64,000 nt of DNA from NCBI RefSeq assembly GCF_009749395.1, contig NZ_WBIR01000014.1, positions 53,893-117,892 on the forward strand, given 5' to 3'. Positions 36,723 through 45,816 of this stretch are shown one piece after another; position 1 is the stretch's first letter; each line of letters starts with the position of its first letter. Below the pieces are notes generated by a model that saw only the letters and a list, made by a program, of their open reading frames with translations, had not been told where the DNA came from and made no database searches. The DNA is from Agromyces salentinus. Lineage in GTDB: Bacteria > Actinomycetota > Actinomycetes > Actinomycetales > Microbacteriaceae. Both the position numbers and the translations under genes were made by a program.

Positions 36723-36801
36723 GCTCACTCCTTGGTGTGTTTCGGATTCGATGGTGCGTTTACTTGCCTCCACGGCCCGGATGCTGCCGGCCGCGGACGG
36801 A

Positions 36802-37839
36802 TCAGGCGCGACGACGTCGCAGCATGTCGAGGTAGACGGCGACGAGGATCACGATGCCGACGGCGACCGACTGCCATTCCTGCGGCACCGAGATGATGCG
36901 CAGGCCGTTGGTGAGCACGGCCATGATGAGCGCGCCGATGACCGTGCCGACGATCGACCCCTTGCCGCCCTGGAGCGAGGTGCCGCCGATGACCACCGCG
37001 GCGATCGCCTCGAGCTCGAGGCCCATGCCCCCGGTGGGTTGGGCCGAGGAGAGTCGCGAGGCGCTGAGGACGCCCGCCAAGCCCACGAAGAGCCCCGCGA
37101 GCGTGTAGATGACGATCTTCCAGCGACGCACGTTGACGCCGGAGAGCGCCGTCGCCGCCTCGTTCGACCCGATCGAGAACGTGTACCGGCCGAGGATGGT
37201 CTTGGACAGCAGCACCGCGGCGACCACGATCATCACGATGAAGATGGCGACGCCCATCGGGAAGCGGATGCCCGGGATGATCGAGAGGTTCATGATCGAC
37301 TGGAACTCGGGGGTCTCGTTGAAGTAGATCGGCTTCGTGCCCGAGATGACGAGCGAGAGCCCGGCGGCGATGAGCATCATGCCGAGCGTCGCGATGAAGG
37401 GCGGGATGCCGAGCACCGAGATGTTGACGCCGTTGATGAGCCCGATGAGGCCGCCGAAGAGGATGGTGGCGGCGACGCCGGCCCAGAGCGGCCAGCCCAG
37501 GTAGGTCAGGAAGACGCCGGCCATCACGCCGCAGAGCACCATCCCGGTGCCGATCGAGAGGTCGATGCCGCCCGTGATGATCACGAACGTCGTTCCGAGC
37601 GCGAGGACGCCCGTGACCGTCGCGGCCGTGAGGATCGACACGAGATTGTTGGCCGTGAAGAAGTGCGGGCTCGCGATCGAGAACACGACGACGATGAGGA
37701 TGAGGCTCGCGAACGCGAGCAGCTGCTGCAGGGACCCGCGCAGGCGCGCGAACCGGGGCGTGCCCTTGTCGATCGCGGCGAATGCGGTGGTGGAGGGAGA
37801 CCGGTCCGACGTCGGTGGCGTCACGGTGGGGCTCGTCAT
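36802..37839 (-). CDS. Sugar ABC transporter permease (RbsC type)
   Basis: A 345-residue permease with about nine helices. Family signatures: TFVIITGGIDLSIGTGMVLCGV, NGLIGLING-like segment, GIPPFIATLGMMLIAAGLSLVISG and the coupling loop GSNEAATALSGVNVRRWKIVIY. It starts within the stop codon of the ATPase gene (ATGA at 37839-37836) and should form the membrane channel with it. 79 bp separate it from the binding-protein gene. Confidence 0.93.
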   Translation of the reverse strand: MTSPTVTPPTSDRSPSTTAFAAIDKGTPRFARLRGSLQQLLAFASLILIVVVFSIASPHFFTANNLVSILTAATVTGVLALGTTFVIITGGIDLSIGTGMVLCGVMAGVFLTYLGWPLWAGVAATILFGGLIGLINGVNISVLGIPPFIATLGMMLIAAGLSLVISGTKPIYFNETPEFQSIMNLSIIPGIRFPMGVAIFIVMIVVAAVLLSKTILGRYTFSIGSNEAATALSGVNVRRWKIVIYTLAGLFVGLAGVLSASRLSSAQPTGGMGLELEAIAAVVIGGTSLQGGKGSIVGTVIGALIMAVLTNGLRIISVPQEWQSVAVGIVILVAVYLDMLRRRRA

Positions 37840-39380
37840 GCGATCGTTCCTTCGCTCGAGAATCGGGTTGCGTAGTCCATGAGGTTCTCCTGCGTGGCAT
37901 CCGCGTTGTCGAGGATGGCGGTGAGGCGGCCCTCGGCCATGACGGCGATGCGATCGGAGAGTCGCAGCACCTCCGGCAGTTCGGAGGAGATCATGATGAT
38001 GGCCTTGCCCTGCTCGGCGAGGCCCTTCAGCAGTGCGTAGATCTCCTCCTTCGCGCCGACGTCGATGCCGCGGGTCGGCTCGTCGAAGATGAGCACGTCG
38101 CAGTCCTTGGCGAGCCACTTGGCGATGACGACCTTCTGCTGGTTGCCGCCGGAGAGGTTCTGCACGAGCTGCGCGCTCGAGGGCGTCTTGATGCGGAGCC
38201 GTTCGATGTAGTCGCGACCGGTCGCCTCGATGCGGGCATCGTTGACGAAGCCCAGCGCCGACGTGTAGTCCCGCAACGCGGAGAGCACGATGTTCTCGCG
38301 CACGCTGCGTTCGAGCAGGACGCCGAGGTGCTTGCGGTCCTCGGAGAGGTAGCCGATGCCATGACGGGATGCCTCGGCGGGATTACCGATCGAGACCGCC
38401 TTGCCGTGCATCCGGATCTCGCCGGATTCGCGAGGATCCGCCCCGACGATCGCCCTGGCGACCTCCGTGCGGCCGGCGCCCATGAGCCCGGCGAACCCGA
38501 GGATCTCGCCGGCATGCACCTCGAAGCCGACGTCGCGGAGCAGCGACCTCGTGGACAGGTGCTCGACGCTCAGCACGGGCGCCCCGTCGATCGGGCGGGC
38601 GGCGGGACGCTGCTCACCCGAGATCTCGCGGCCGACCATGAGCGAGATGACCTCGCGCTGGTCGGTCTCGGCCGTGACCCGCGTGCCGACGTTGCGACCG
38701 TCGCGGAGCACGGTGATGCGGTCGGAGATGCGCGTGAGCTCCTCCATGCGGTGCGAGATGTAGACGACGCCCGTCTCGGGGCGGCGGAACCGGCCGATGA
38801 GCTCGAAGAGCACGTCGACCTCGGCGTCGTTCAGCGCCGCGGTCGGCTCGTCCATGATGAGCACCTTGGCCTCGAACGAGAGCGCCTTCGCGATCTCGAC
38901 CATCTGCTGCTTGGCCACGGTGAGGTTCTCGACGCGTTCCGTCGGGTCGAGGGCGAGGCCGAGGCCCTCGAAGAGCTTGCGGGCGCGGCGGTTGAGGCTG
39001 CGCTCGTCGAGGAAGAACCCCGCAGCGCGCTGCTCCCGGCCGATGTAGATGTTCTGCGCGACCGTGAGGTCGGGCATGAGGTTGAACTCCTGGTGGATGA
39101 TCGAGATGCCGAGTTCCTGGGCGTGCTTGGGCCCCTCGATCGTGATCTCCTCGCCGTTCAGGCGAAAGACGCCCGCGTCGGGCGTGTAGATGCCGGCGAG
39201 CAGCTTCATGAGCGTGGACTTGCCCGCCCCGTTCTCGCCCACGAGCGCGAGCACCTCGCCGCGGCGGAGCTCGAGGCTCACGTCGTCGAGCGCCTGCACG
39301 CCGGGGAACCCCTTGCTCACCCCGGTGAGATCCAGCAGCGGGGTCCCGGCCACGTCGCCGGAGGGTGCGGAATCGGTCAT
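37836..39380 (-). CDS. Sugar ABC transporter ATP-binding protein (RbsA/MglA type, two domains)
   Basis: A 514-residue protein with two nucleotide-binding domains. Domain 1: Walker [10 protein letters not shown], Walker [12 protein letters not shown], signature [15 protein letters not shown]. Domain 2: degenerate Walker [10 protein letters not shown], signature [10 protein letters not shown], Walker [13 protein letters not shown]. This is the carbohydrate uptake class 2 layout. Its start overlaps the stop of the dehydratase gene by 4 nt, so uptake and catabolism are translated together. Confidence 0.94.
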   Translation of the reverse strand: MTDSAPSGDVAGTPLLDLTGVSKGFPGVQALDDVSLELRRGEVLALVGENGAGKSTLMKLLAGIYTPDAGVFRLNGEEITIEGPKHAQELGISIIHQEFNLMPDLTVAQNIYIGREQRAAGFFLDERSLNRRARKLFEGLGLALDPTERVENLTVAKQQMVEIAKALSFEAKVLIMDEPTAALNDAEVDVLFELIGRFRRPETGVVYISHRMEELTRISDRITVLRDGRNVGTRVTAETDQREVISLMVGREISGEQRPAARPIDGAPVLSVEHLSTRSLLRDVGFEVHAGEILGFAGLMGAGRTEVARAIVGADPRESGEIRMHGKAVSIGNPAEASRHGIGYLSEDRKHLGVLLERSVRENIVLSALRDYTSALGFVNDARIEATGRDYIERLRIKTPSSAQLVQNLSGGNQQKVVIAKWLAKDCDVLIFDEPTRGIDVGAKEEIYALLKGLAEQGKAIIMISSELPEVLRLSDRIAVMAEGRLTAILDNADATQENLMDYATRFSSEGTIA

Positions 39381-40681
39381 GCCGGCACCTCGCCGACGCG
39401 GATGCCGCGCCAGGTGTACTCCGCGATGGATGCCGGGTGCATCTCGGTGCCGGCTCCGGGGGCCTCCGGCACGAGGTAGCGCCCGCGCTCGACGACCGCC
39501 GGCGTCGTGAAGTGCTCGTGGAGGTGGTCGACGAACTCGATCATGCGGCCCTCCATGCTCCCGGAGACCGCGACGAAGTCGAACATCGAGAGGTGCTGCA
39601 CCGCCTCGCAGAGGCCGACTCCCCCGGCATGCGGGCACACGGGAACGCCGAACTTCGCGGCGAGCAGCAGGTTCGCGATGTTCTCGTTCACGCCGCCGAC
39701 CCGGGTGGCGTCGATCTGCATGACGTCCATGCCACCGGCCTGGAGCAGTTGCTTGAAGACGACGCGGTTGGCCACGTGCTCTCCGGTCGCGACCCGGACC
39801 GGGGCGACGCCGCGGGCGATGGCGGCGTGTCCGAGGATGTCGTCGGGGCTCGTGGGCTCCTCGATCCAGGCGACGTCGAACTCGGCCAGCGCATTGACCC
39901 AGGCGATCGCGTCGGCGACATCCCATCGCTGGTTCGCGTCGATGGCGATCGGGAAGCCGGGCCCGACCGCGGCGCGGGCGATCGCGAGCCGACGGCGGTC
40001 CTCGGCGAGGTCGCTGCCCACCTTGAGCTTGATCTGGGGGAAGCCCTCGGCGACCGCCTCCCGGCAGAGACGCTCGAGCTTCTCGTCGGAGTAGCCGAGC
40101 CACCCGGGCGTCGTGGTGTACGCGGGGTAGCCGACCGCGAGCAGTTCGGCCTCCCGCTCGCCGCGCCGCGGCTCCGCCGAGCGCAGGATGTCGAGGGCCT
40201 CATCGCGGGTGAGCGCGTCGGAGAGGTAGCGGAAGTCGACCAGGTCCACGAGCTGCTCGGGCGACATCCGGGACAGGAGCCGCCACAGCGGCATGCCCGC
40301 GCGCTTGGCCTTGAGGTCCCAGAGCGCGTCGATGGCGGCGCCGATCGCCATGTGCATGACGCCCTTCTCGGGCCCGAGCCAGCGGAGCTGGGAGTCGTGG
40401 GCGAGCAGCCGCCAGGTGGCGCCCATGTCGTCGAGGAGCGACTCGACGTCCTGGCCGAGCAGGTGGCCCCGAAGGGCGTCGAGCGCCGCGACCTGGACAT
40501 CGTTGCCACGACCGATGGTGAAGACGAAGGCGTGGCCCTCGAGCCCATCTGATGCGTCGGTGCCGATGCTGATGTACGCCGCCGAGTAGTCGGGATCGGG
40601 GTTCATCGCGTCCGAGCCGTCCAGCTGGAGGGAGGTCGGGAAGCGGATGTCCGTCGTGTCAACGCTGACGATGGTGCTCAT
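39377..40681 (-). CDS. L-fuconate dehydratase (enolase superfamily)
   Basis: A 434-residue enzyme of the enolase superfamily. Key segments: [16 protein letters not shown] with the catalytic lysine pair region, metal ligands in IDANQRWDV and [22 protein letters not shown], and [16 protein letters not shown] with the late histidine. Long similarity to L-fuconate dehydratase makes conversion of L-fuconate to 2-keto-3-deoxy-L-fuconate the best prediction; L-rhamnonate or related acids are alternatives. First gene of the operon; AAAGGA lies just before ATG 40681, behind a repressible promoter. Confidence 0.88.
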   Translation of the reverse strand: MSTIVSVDTTDIRFPTSLQLDGSDAMNPDPDYSAAYISIGTDASDGLEGHAFVFTIGRGNDVQVAALDALRGHLLGQDVESLLDDMGATWRLLAHDSQLRWLGPEKGVMHMAIGAAIDALWDLKAKRAGMPLWRLLSRMSPEQLVDLVDFRYLSDALTRDEALDILRSAEPRRGEREAELLAVGYPAYTTTPGWLGYSDEKLERLCREAVAEGFPQIKLKVGSDLAEDRRRLAIARAAVGPGFPIAIDANQRWDVADAIAWVNALAEFDVAWIEEPTSPDDILGHAAIARGVAPVRVATGEHVANRVVFKQLLQAGGMDVMQIDATRVGGVNENIANLLLAAKFGVPVCPHAGGVGLCEAVQHLSMFDFVAVSGSMEGRMIEFVDHLHEHFTTPAVVERGRYLVPEAPGAGTEMHPASIAEYTWRGIRVGEVPA

Positions 40682-40704
40682 GAGGTCCTTTCGTGGGCAT
40701 CATG

Positions 40705-40734
40705 AGCATAAACATCCGATGTCTGCCGCGTCAA
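40705..40734 (-). promoter_or_regulatory. Fuconate operon promoter with an 11-bp palindrome in its spacer
   Basis: On the minus strand TTGACG (40734-40729) and TATGCT (40710-40705) are 18 nt apart. ACATCCGATGT (40712-40722), a 5-1-5 palindrome, occupies the spacer. A repressor there would exclude RNA polymerase. The FadR-type regulator at 34898 is the likely ligand (inferred). Confidence 0.7.
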
Positions 40735-40785
40735 GCCCTGAGAAGGGCGACTTCACCGCAGTTTCGGACCGCGAAGCCCGATCAT

Positions 40786-40796
40786 ACTTCGGATGT
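40786..40796 (+). promoter_or_regulatory. Second fuconate-type operator, before the FAH hydrolase
   Basis: ACTTCGGATGT is, on the minus strand, ACATCCGAAGT: 10 of 11 matches to the operon operator. It lies in the 244-bp divergent region, about 130 bp before the hydrolase start. The hydrolase also has a TAGTCT hexamer (40914-40919) 6 nt before its GTG. Confidence 0.5.
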
Positions 40797-40925
40797 TCTC
40801 CGGGAGCGATGTGCGCAGGGTGCCGCCGAACCTCGCGATCCCCCGTCGACATCATGTCGTTCGCATCACCTGATCTTGTACGTTGTGCACAGCAGTCGGC
40901 CTCGGCCCCCGGATAGTCTGAAGGG

Positions 40926-41873
40926 GTGAGATTTGCGCACCTCAGAGTCGAAGGCCAGACGACCCCCCGACTCGCCGTGGTGGAGGGCGAATCCGCGATC
41001 TTCCTCGACGAGGTCATGCGCCGTGCACCACGCGACCTGCAGGACCTGATCGAGCAGGGCCCCGAGGGCCTCGCCAGGGTGCGCTCGGCCGTCGGCGCGG
41101 CCGAGCCGGGCACGTCCGTCGGCGCGGCAGAGCCCGCGCGCGGCGCGGTCGATCCCGTCGCGTCCGACCCTGCAGCCCCCGGCACCCTGCCGCGGCATCC
41201 GGTCGCCGACCTCCGGCACTCCTCGGCGGTGCTCCGCCCGGCGCAGGTCATCGCCATCGGCGCGAACTACGCCGCCCATGCGTCCGAGCTGAAGCTGCGA
41301 TCCGAGACGGCGATGACGATCTTCTCGCTGTGGCCGAACTCGCTCACCGCGCACGGGGCCACGACGACCTGGCCCGAGGACCTCACGACCCAGGTCGACT
41401 ACGAGGCCGAACTGGGCGTCATCATCGGCCGCCCGGCGCGCGGCGTCCACGCCCGCGACGCGCTCGACTACGTGTGGGGCTACACGGTCGTCAACGACAT
41501 CACGGCGCGCGACATCCAGTTCAGCGAGGCGCAGTGGTCCAGGTGCAAGTCCTTCGACGGGTTCACGCCGACGGGTCCGGTCGTCGTGACGGCCGATGAG
41601 ATCCCCGACCCCCAGGAACTCTGGCTCACCACGAACCTCGACGGCAGCATCATGCAGGACGCCTCGACCTCCGAGATGGTGCGCAGCGTCGCCGAGATCA
41701 TCTCGCTCCTGTCGCGATCGGCGACGATCCCGCCCGGGACCCTCATCTCCACGGGCAGCCCGGGCGGCGCCGGCTACTCCCGGAAGCCGCCCGTGTTCCT
41801 GCGCGACGGGTCAACGGTCACGGTCAGCATCGGCGGCATCGGCTCGCTCACCACGCACTGCCGCGTCATCTGA
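40926..41873 (+). CDS. Fumarylacetoacetate hydrolase family protein, probable 2,4-diketo-3-deoxy-L-fuconate hydrolase
   Basis: A 315-residue FAH-fold enzyme. Metal and active-site segments: VIAIGANYAAHASEL, TTQVDYEAELGVIIGRPAR with the Glu-x-Glu metal ligands, YTVVNDITARDIQ and RCKSFDGFTPTGP. In the non-phosphorylated L-fucose route a member of this family cleaves 2,4-diketo-3-deoxy-L-fuconate to pyruvate and lactate; the divergent fuconate dehydratase supports that. An insert at residues 55-80 contains two copies of VGAAEP. The GTG start looks leaderless. Confidence 0.85.
   Translation: MRFAHLRVEGQTTPRLAVVEGESAIFLDEVMRRAPRDLQDLIEQGPEGLARVRSAVGAAEPGTSVGAAEPARGAVDPVASDPAAPGTLPRHPVADLRHSSAVLRPAQVIAIGANYAAHASELKLRSETAMTIFSLWPNSLTAHGATTTWPEDLTTQVDYEAELGVIIGRPARGVHARDALDYVWGYTVVNDITARDIQFSEAQWSRCKSFDGFTPTGPVVVTADEIPDPQELWLTTNLDGSIMQDASTSEMVRSVAEIISLLSRSATIPPGTLISTGSPGGAGYSRKPPVFLRDGSTVTVSIGGIGSLTTHCRVI
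41091..41134 (+). repeat. In-frame 27-bp-period duplication in the FAH gene
   Basis: GTCGGCGCGGCCGAGCC (41091-41107) recurs at 41118-41134 with one change. The period is nine codons and gives VGAAEPGTS then VGAAEPARG in a low-complexity insert. Confidence 0.8.
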
Positions 41874-41908
41874 GCCGGCCCGGGTCGCCGCCGCGGCTCA
41901 CCGGCTCA
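41871..41908. terminator. Inverted repeat spanning two convergent stop codons
   Basis: TGAGCCGG (41871-41878) pairs with CCGGCTCA (41901-41908). The first arm begins with the FAH stop codon and the second ends with the complement of the aspartase stop. It may end both transcripts. Confidence 0.45.
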
Positions 41909-43372
41909 CTCCGAGGGCTCGCCCTGCAGGTCGATCACGGGGATCGCCTGCGTGATCGGCGTGATGCCCGACAGCTTCGACGGCACGAGCTGCGCCTCGA
42001 CCGATTCGCGGGTCATCAGCCCGGCCTCGACCACCAGGTCGGCCACCGGCCGGCCCGTCGCGAGCGCATGCTTGGCCAACGCGGATGCCTCGGAGTAGCC
42101 GATGAACGGGATGAGGGCCGTGATCATGCCGACGCTCGAGCCGACCATCGCGGCGAGGCGATCGGTGTTCGCGGTGATGCCGTCGACGCAGTTGACGCGC
42201 AGGGTCCAGCAGGCCTGGCGCATCCAGGTGATGGACTGGAGCAGCGAGTGGGCGATGACCGGCTCGAAGGCGTTCAGCTGCAACTGGCCGCTCTCGGCGG
42301 CCATCGTCACGGTCAGGTCGGCTCCGGCGATTGCGTAGGCGACCTGGCTGACGGCCTCGGGGATGACGGGATTGACCTTGCCCGGCATGATGCTGGATCC
42401 CGCCTGCCTCGGCGGCAGGTTGATCTCGCCGAATCCGGCCTGCGGGCCCGACGAGAGCAGCCGGAGGTCGTTGCAGATCTTGGAGAGCTTGATCGCGCTG
42501 CGCTTGAGGGCGCTCGAGAACGTCATGAACACGCCGGTGTCGCTCGTCGCCTCGATGAGGTCGGGCGCCGACACGAGGCGCTGGCCCGTGATCTCGCTGA
42601 GATGCGCGACGGCACGGCCCGCGTAGCCGGGGTCGGCCGTGATGCCCGTGCCGATCGCCGTGGCGCCGAGGTTCACCTCGCCGAGCAGCTTGATGGTCTC
42701 GCGGAGGCGCTCGAGGTCTTCGCCGAGCGTCGTCGCGAAGCCGTGGAACTCCTGCCCGAGCGTCATCGGCACGGCGTCCTGCAACTGCGTGCGGCCGACC
42801 TTGAGCACGCTGTGGAACTCGAGGCCCTTGGCCGCGAACGAGCGGCGGAGCAGTTCGAGTTCATCGAGCATGGTCGTCAGCGAGAAGGTCATCGCGAGCT
42901 TCAGCGCCGTCGGGTAGGTGTCGTTCGTCGACTGGCTCCGATTGACGTCGTCGATCGGGTGGAGCACGTCGTAGCGCCCCTTGGCGTACCCGGCGAGCTC
43001 GAGGGCGACGTTGGCGATGACCTCGTTGGCGTTCATGTTCGTCGAGGTGCCCGCGCCGCCCTGGATCACGCCGACCACGAACTGCTCGTGGAACTCGCCG
43101 TCGATGATGCGCTGGCAGGCCTCGTCGATGCGCTCGGCCTTCGGGCCGCTGAGCACGCCCACGTCGCGGTTGGCGCGGGCCGCGGCCTGCTTGACCGAGG
43201 CGAGGGCCACGATGAGCTCGGGGTAGACCGAGATCGGCCGCTTCGAGATCGGGAAGTTCTCGAGCGCGCGCATCGTGTGCACGCCCCAGTAGGCCTCCGC
43301 CGGGATCTCGACCGAGCCGAGCGAGTCGGTCTCGGTTCGGGTGAGGGCTGGGATTTCTGACGTCGACGTCAC
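41906..43372 (-). CDS. aspA: Aspartate ammonia-lyase
   Basis: A 488-residue member of the fumarase/aspartase superfamily. Signature GSSIMPGKVNP is present, with GGAGTSTNMNANEVIAN and HPIDDVNRSQSTNDTYPTA, which favour aspartase over class II fumarase. It converts L-aspartate to fumarate and ammonia in the cytosol. GTG 43372 is chosen because GGAGGT lies 4 nt upstream; GTG 43378 overlaps that site. The gene stands alone, convergent to the FAH gene. Confidence 0.93.
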   Translation of the reverse strand: MTSTSEIPALTRTETDSLGSVEIPAEAYWGVHTMRALENFPISKRPISVYPELIVALASVKQAAARANRDVGVLSGPKAERIDEACQRIIDGEFHEQFVVGVIQGGAGTSTNMNANEVIANVALELAGYAKGRYDVLHPIDDVNRSQSTNDTYPTALKLAMTFSLTTMLDELELLRRSFAAKGLEFHSVLKVGRTQLQDAVPMTLGQEFHGFATTLGEDLERLRETIKLLGEVNLGATAIGTGITADPGYAGRAVAHLSEITGQRLVSAPDLIEATSDTGVFMTFSSALKRSAIKLSKICNDLRLLSSGPQAGFGEINLPPRQAGSSIMPGKVNPVIPEAVSQVAYAIAGADLTVTMAAESGQLQLNAFEPVIAHSLLQSITWMRQACWTLRVNCVDGITANTDRLAAMVGSSVGMITALIPFIGYSEASALAKHALATGRPVADLVVEAGLMTRESVEAQLVPSKLSGITPITQAIPVIDLQGEPSE

Positions 43373-43433
43373 GAACACCTCCGGGTCGATAGGCGTCTAC
43401 GAGCCTACCGCCGGAGGTGTCCGGAGACGCCGT

Positions 43434-43763
43434 CTAGATGAAGGCGAAGGGCAGCATGACGAGCCCGAACACGAGCGCGCCGAGCGTGGCGAGGACGGTG
43501 CCGGCCAGCATGACGCCGTTCAGCACGATGCCCCAGATCGCCATCGTGCGCGAGGCGGGCTCGCGCTTGAGCGCCATGATGCCGAGCACGAGTCCGATGA
43601 CCGGCACGAAGAACGTGAAGCTCGCGAAGATCGACACGATGCCGAGCACGAGGCTCGAGATGCTGAAGCCCGTCGTCTCCGCGGTTGCGGTGCGCTCGGT
43701 CTGGCCGTAGGGCGCACTCGGGTCGAGCGTGGACTGCGGCGTGGTGGCGGTTGCGGTGGTCAT
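43434..43763 (-). CDS. Small DUF4190-like membrane protein
   Basis: 109 residues. A Thr/Ala-rich cytosolic start is followed by three hydrophobic segments with the DUF4190 pattern FSISSLVLGIVSIFASFTFFVPVIGLVLGIMALKREPASR and a final WGIVLNGVMLAGTVLATLG. Function unknown. AGGAG lies 8 nt before ATG 43763. A related pattern occurs in the larger protein at 23260. It sits between aspA and the purine permease gene, all on the minus strand. Confidence 0.82.
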   Translation of the reverse strand: MTTATATTPQSTLDPSAPYGQTERTATAETTGFSISSLVLGIVSIFASFTFFVPVIGLVLGIMALKREPASRTMAIWGIVLNGVMLAGTVLATLGALVFGLVMLPFAFI

Positions 43764-43954
43764 GGAAACCAACTCCTGTTCGTGGTGGTGATTCCACGCT
43801 ACGGATGCCGCGCCCGCCACGACATCCGGTGAACCCCCGGTTCCGCCCTGAGGGATCCCCGAGCCGTTCGAGGGCGGCAGACCCGCGGATGCCCCGCGCA
43901 GACGACGGATGCCCCGCGGCCGGGTGGCCACGGGCCATCCGTTCGACGACGGGC

Positions 43955-45409
43955 TCAGCCGCCGAAGAGCGCCTCGATGGGGCCGCGCGCGAAGTACATC
44001 GCGAAACCTGCGGCGACGACCCAGAGGAGCGGGCTGATCTCCCGCGCCTTGCCGGACAGCGAGCGCAGCACGACCCAGGTGATGAAGCCGGCGCCGATGC
44101 CGTTCGCGATCGAGTACGTGAACGGCATGACGGTGATGGTCACGAACACGGGCAGCATGACCGAGAACGCGTCGAACTCGATGTAGCGGATCTGCGACAT
44201 CATCAGCGCGCCGACGATGACCAGCGCCGCGGAGGCGACCTCGGAGGGCACGATGGAGATGAGCGGCGTGACGAACATCGCGAGGAGGAACAGCGCGCCG
44301 GTGACCACATTGGCGAGGCCGGTGCGTGCGCCCTCGCCGATGCCCGAACCCGACTCGATGAAGACGGTGTTGGAGGAGCTCGAGGTGAAGCCGCCCGCGA
44401 CCGCGCCGACGCCCTCGACGATGAGCGCGGAGCGCAGACGGGGGAAGTCGCCCTTCTCGTCGGCGAGGCCCGCCTCCTTCGAGAGGCCGGTCATCGTGCC
44501 CATGGCATCGAAGAAGTTCGTGAAGACGAGCGTGAAGACGAGGCCGAGCGCGGCGAGGACGCCGATGCGCTCGAAGCTGCCGAAGCTGACCGCGCCCACG
44601 AGCGAGAGGTCGGGGATGCTGAACCAGGAGCCGGGCAGCGTGGGCACCCCGAGGCTCCAGCCGCCGGGCTTCTCGGCACCCGAGCCGAGGTGCCAGATCG
44701 CCTCGACGATGACCGCGATGACCGTGCCGGAGACGAGGCCGATCAGGATGCCGCCGCGCACCTTTCGGGCCACGAGCACGCCCGTGAGCAGCAGCGTGAG
44801 CACGAAGATCAGCGTCGGGATGGAGGCGATCGAGCCGGCCGCGCCGAGCTGGACCGGCGGGGAGTTGAAGCCGGTGCCCGTCACGAAGCCGGCGTCGACG
44901 AAGCCGATGAACGCGATGAACAGGCCGATGCCCACCGTGATCGCGAGCTTCAGCTGCATCGGGACGGCGGTGAAGATGAGGCGCCGCAGGCCGGTGGCCG
45001 CGAGCACCACGATGATGAGGCCGTTGATGAGCACGAGGCCCATGGCCTCGGGCCAGGTGACCTCGCCGACGACCGCCACCGCGAGGTAGGAGTTGATGCC
45101 GAGGCCGGCCGCGAACGCGAACGGCAGCCGCGCGACGAGGCCGAAGAGGATCGTCATGACACCCGCGGTGAGCCCCGTGACCGCCGCGACCTGCTGGAAC
45201 GCGAGCACGTCGCCCGCGACATCCGTGCCGCCCGACAGGATGATCGGGTTCAGAATGACGATGTAGGCCATCGTCACGAACGTGACGAGGCCGCCGCGCA
45301 CCTCGGCGCCCACGGACGAACCGCGCTTGGTGATCTCGAAGAAGCGGTCGATGAACGAGGTCGGCGCGTCCTGCTCGGGCGGCGCCTCGGAGGTGGGGGT
45401 ATCAGTCAT
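43955..45409 (-). CDS. NCS2 family purine permease (AzgA/GhxP type)
   Basis: A 484-residue transporter with about thirteen helices. Family motifs: VTFVTMAYIVILNPIIL, LPFAFAAGLGINSYLAV, FTNFFDAMGTMTGLSKEAGL and VEGVGAVAGGFTSSSSNTVFIESGSGI. It belongs to the AzgA-like branch that takes up hypoxanthine, guanine or adenine by proton symport. TACTCT ends 6 nt before ATG 45409, so a leaderless start is likely and no purine riboswitch leader exists. Confidence 0.92.
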   Translation of the reverse strand: MTDTPTSEAPPEQDAPTSFIDRFFEITKRGSSVGAEVRGGLVTFVTMAYIVILNPIILSGGTDVAGDVLAFQQVAAVTGLTAGVMTILFGLVARLPFAFAAGLGINSYLAVAVVGEVTWPEAMGLVLINGLIIVVLAATGLRRLIFTAVPMQLKLAITVGIGLFIAFIGFVDAGFVTGTGFNSPPVQLGAAGSIASIPTLIFVLTLLLTGVLVARKVRGGILIGLVSGTVIAVIVEAIWHLGSGAEKPGGWSLGVPTLPGSWFSIPDLSLVGAVSFGSFERIGVLAALGLVFTLVFTNFFDAMGTMTGLSKEAGLADEKGDFPRLRSALIVEGVGAVAGGFTSSSSNTVFIESGSGIGEGARTGLANVVTGALFLLAMFVTPLISIVPSEVASAALVIVGALMMSQIRYIEFDAFSVMLPVFVTITVMPFTYSIANGIGAGFITWVVLRSLSGKAREISPLLWVVAAGFAMYFARGPIEALFGG

Positions 45410-45471
45410 GCGATGAGAGTAGCGGCGCTCGTGTTACGAACGCACATCGGGGCCGCGGAACGCCGGGGCGC

Positions 45472-45816
45472 TCACGAGAAGAGCTCGAAGAGGTGCTCGC
45501 CGATGATGAGGTAGACGCCGACGAGCACGGCCAGCGCGCTGACGCCGAAGCAGGCCCAGGCCCCGACGAGGGCGGCACGCTTCTGGCTCTCGGTCAGGGG
45601 GCTCTTGCGGGCGGCCTTGGCCGCGCGCTTCTCGGCCTGGCGGATCTCAGCCGGGGTGACGATGGTGATCGCGTCGGTGAACTCCGCCGGCGTGACGATG
45701 GGCGTGCGGCCCGAGACCGTGAGGAGGCGGATGCCGAGCGAGTACGCCGCGACGACGACGCACGTGCTCACGAGCGAGGCGACGAGGACGAGCAGGAACG
45801 CGAGCCAGTCGATCAC
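45472..45816 (-). CDS. Small membrane protein coupled to the phosphate transporter
   Basis: 114 residues with two hydrophobic segments (residues 3-27 and about 85-107) and a charged middle rich in Ala/Lys/Arg (EIRQAEKRAAKAARKSPLTESQKR). GTG 45816 overlaps the stop of the phosphate transporter gene by 4 nt, so it is translated with it. I do not recognise a family; a regulatory or accessory role in phosphate uptake is inferred from position only. Confidence 0.75.
   Translation of the reverse strand: MIDWLAFLLVLVASLVSTCVVVAAYSLGIRLLTVSGRTPIVTPAEFTDAITIVTPAEIRQAEKRAAKAARKSPLTESQKRAALVGAWACFGVSALAVLVGVYLIIGEHLFELFS

Noticed and set aside
45410..45471. Purine riboswitch before the NCS2 permease
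   Set aside because: The gap is about 60 bp and the promoter appears to start transcription at the ATG, leaving no leader.
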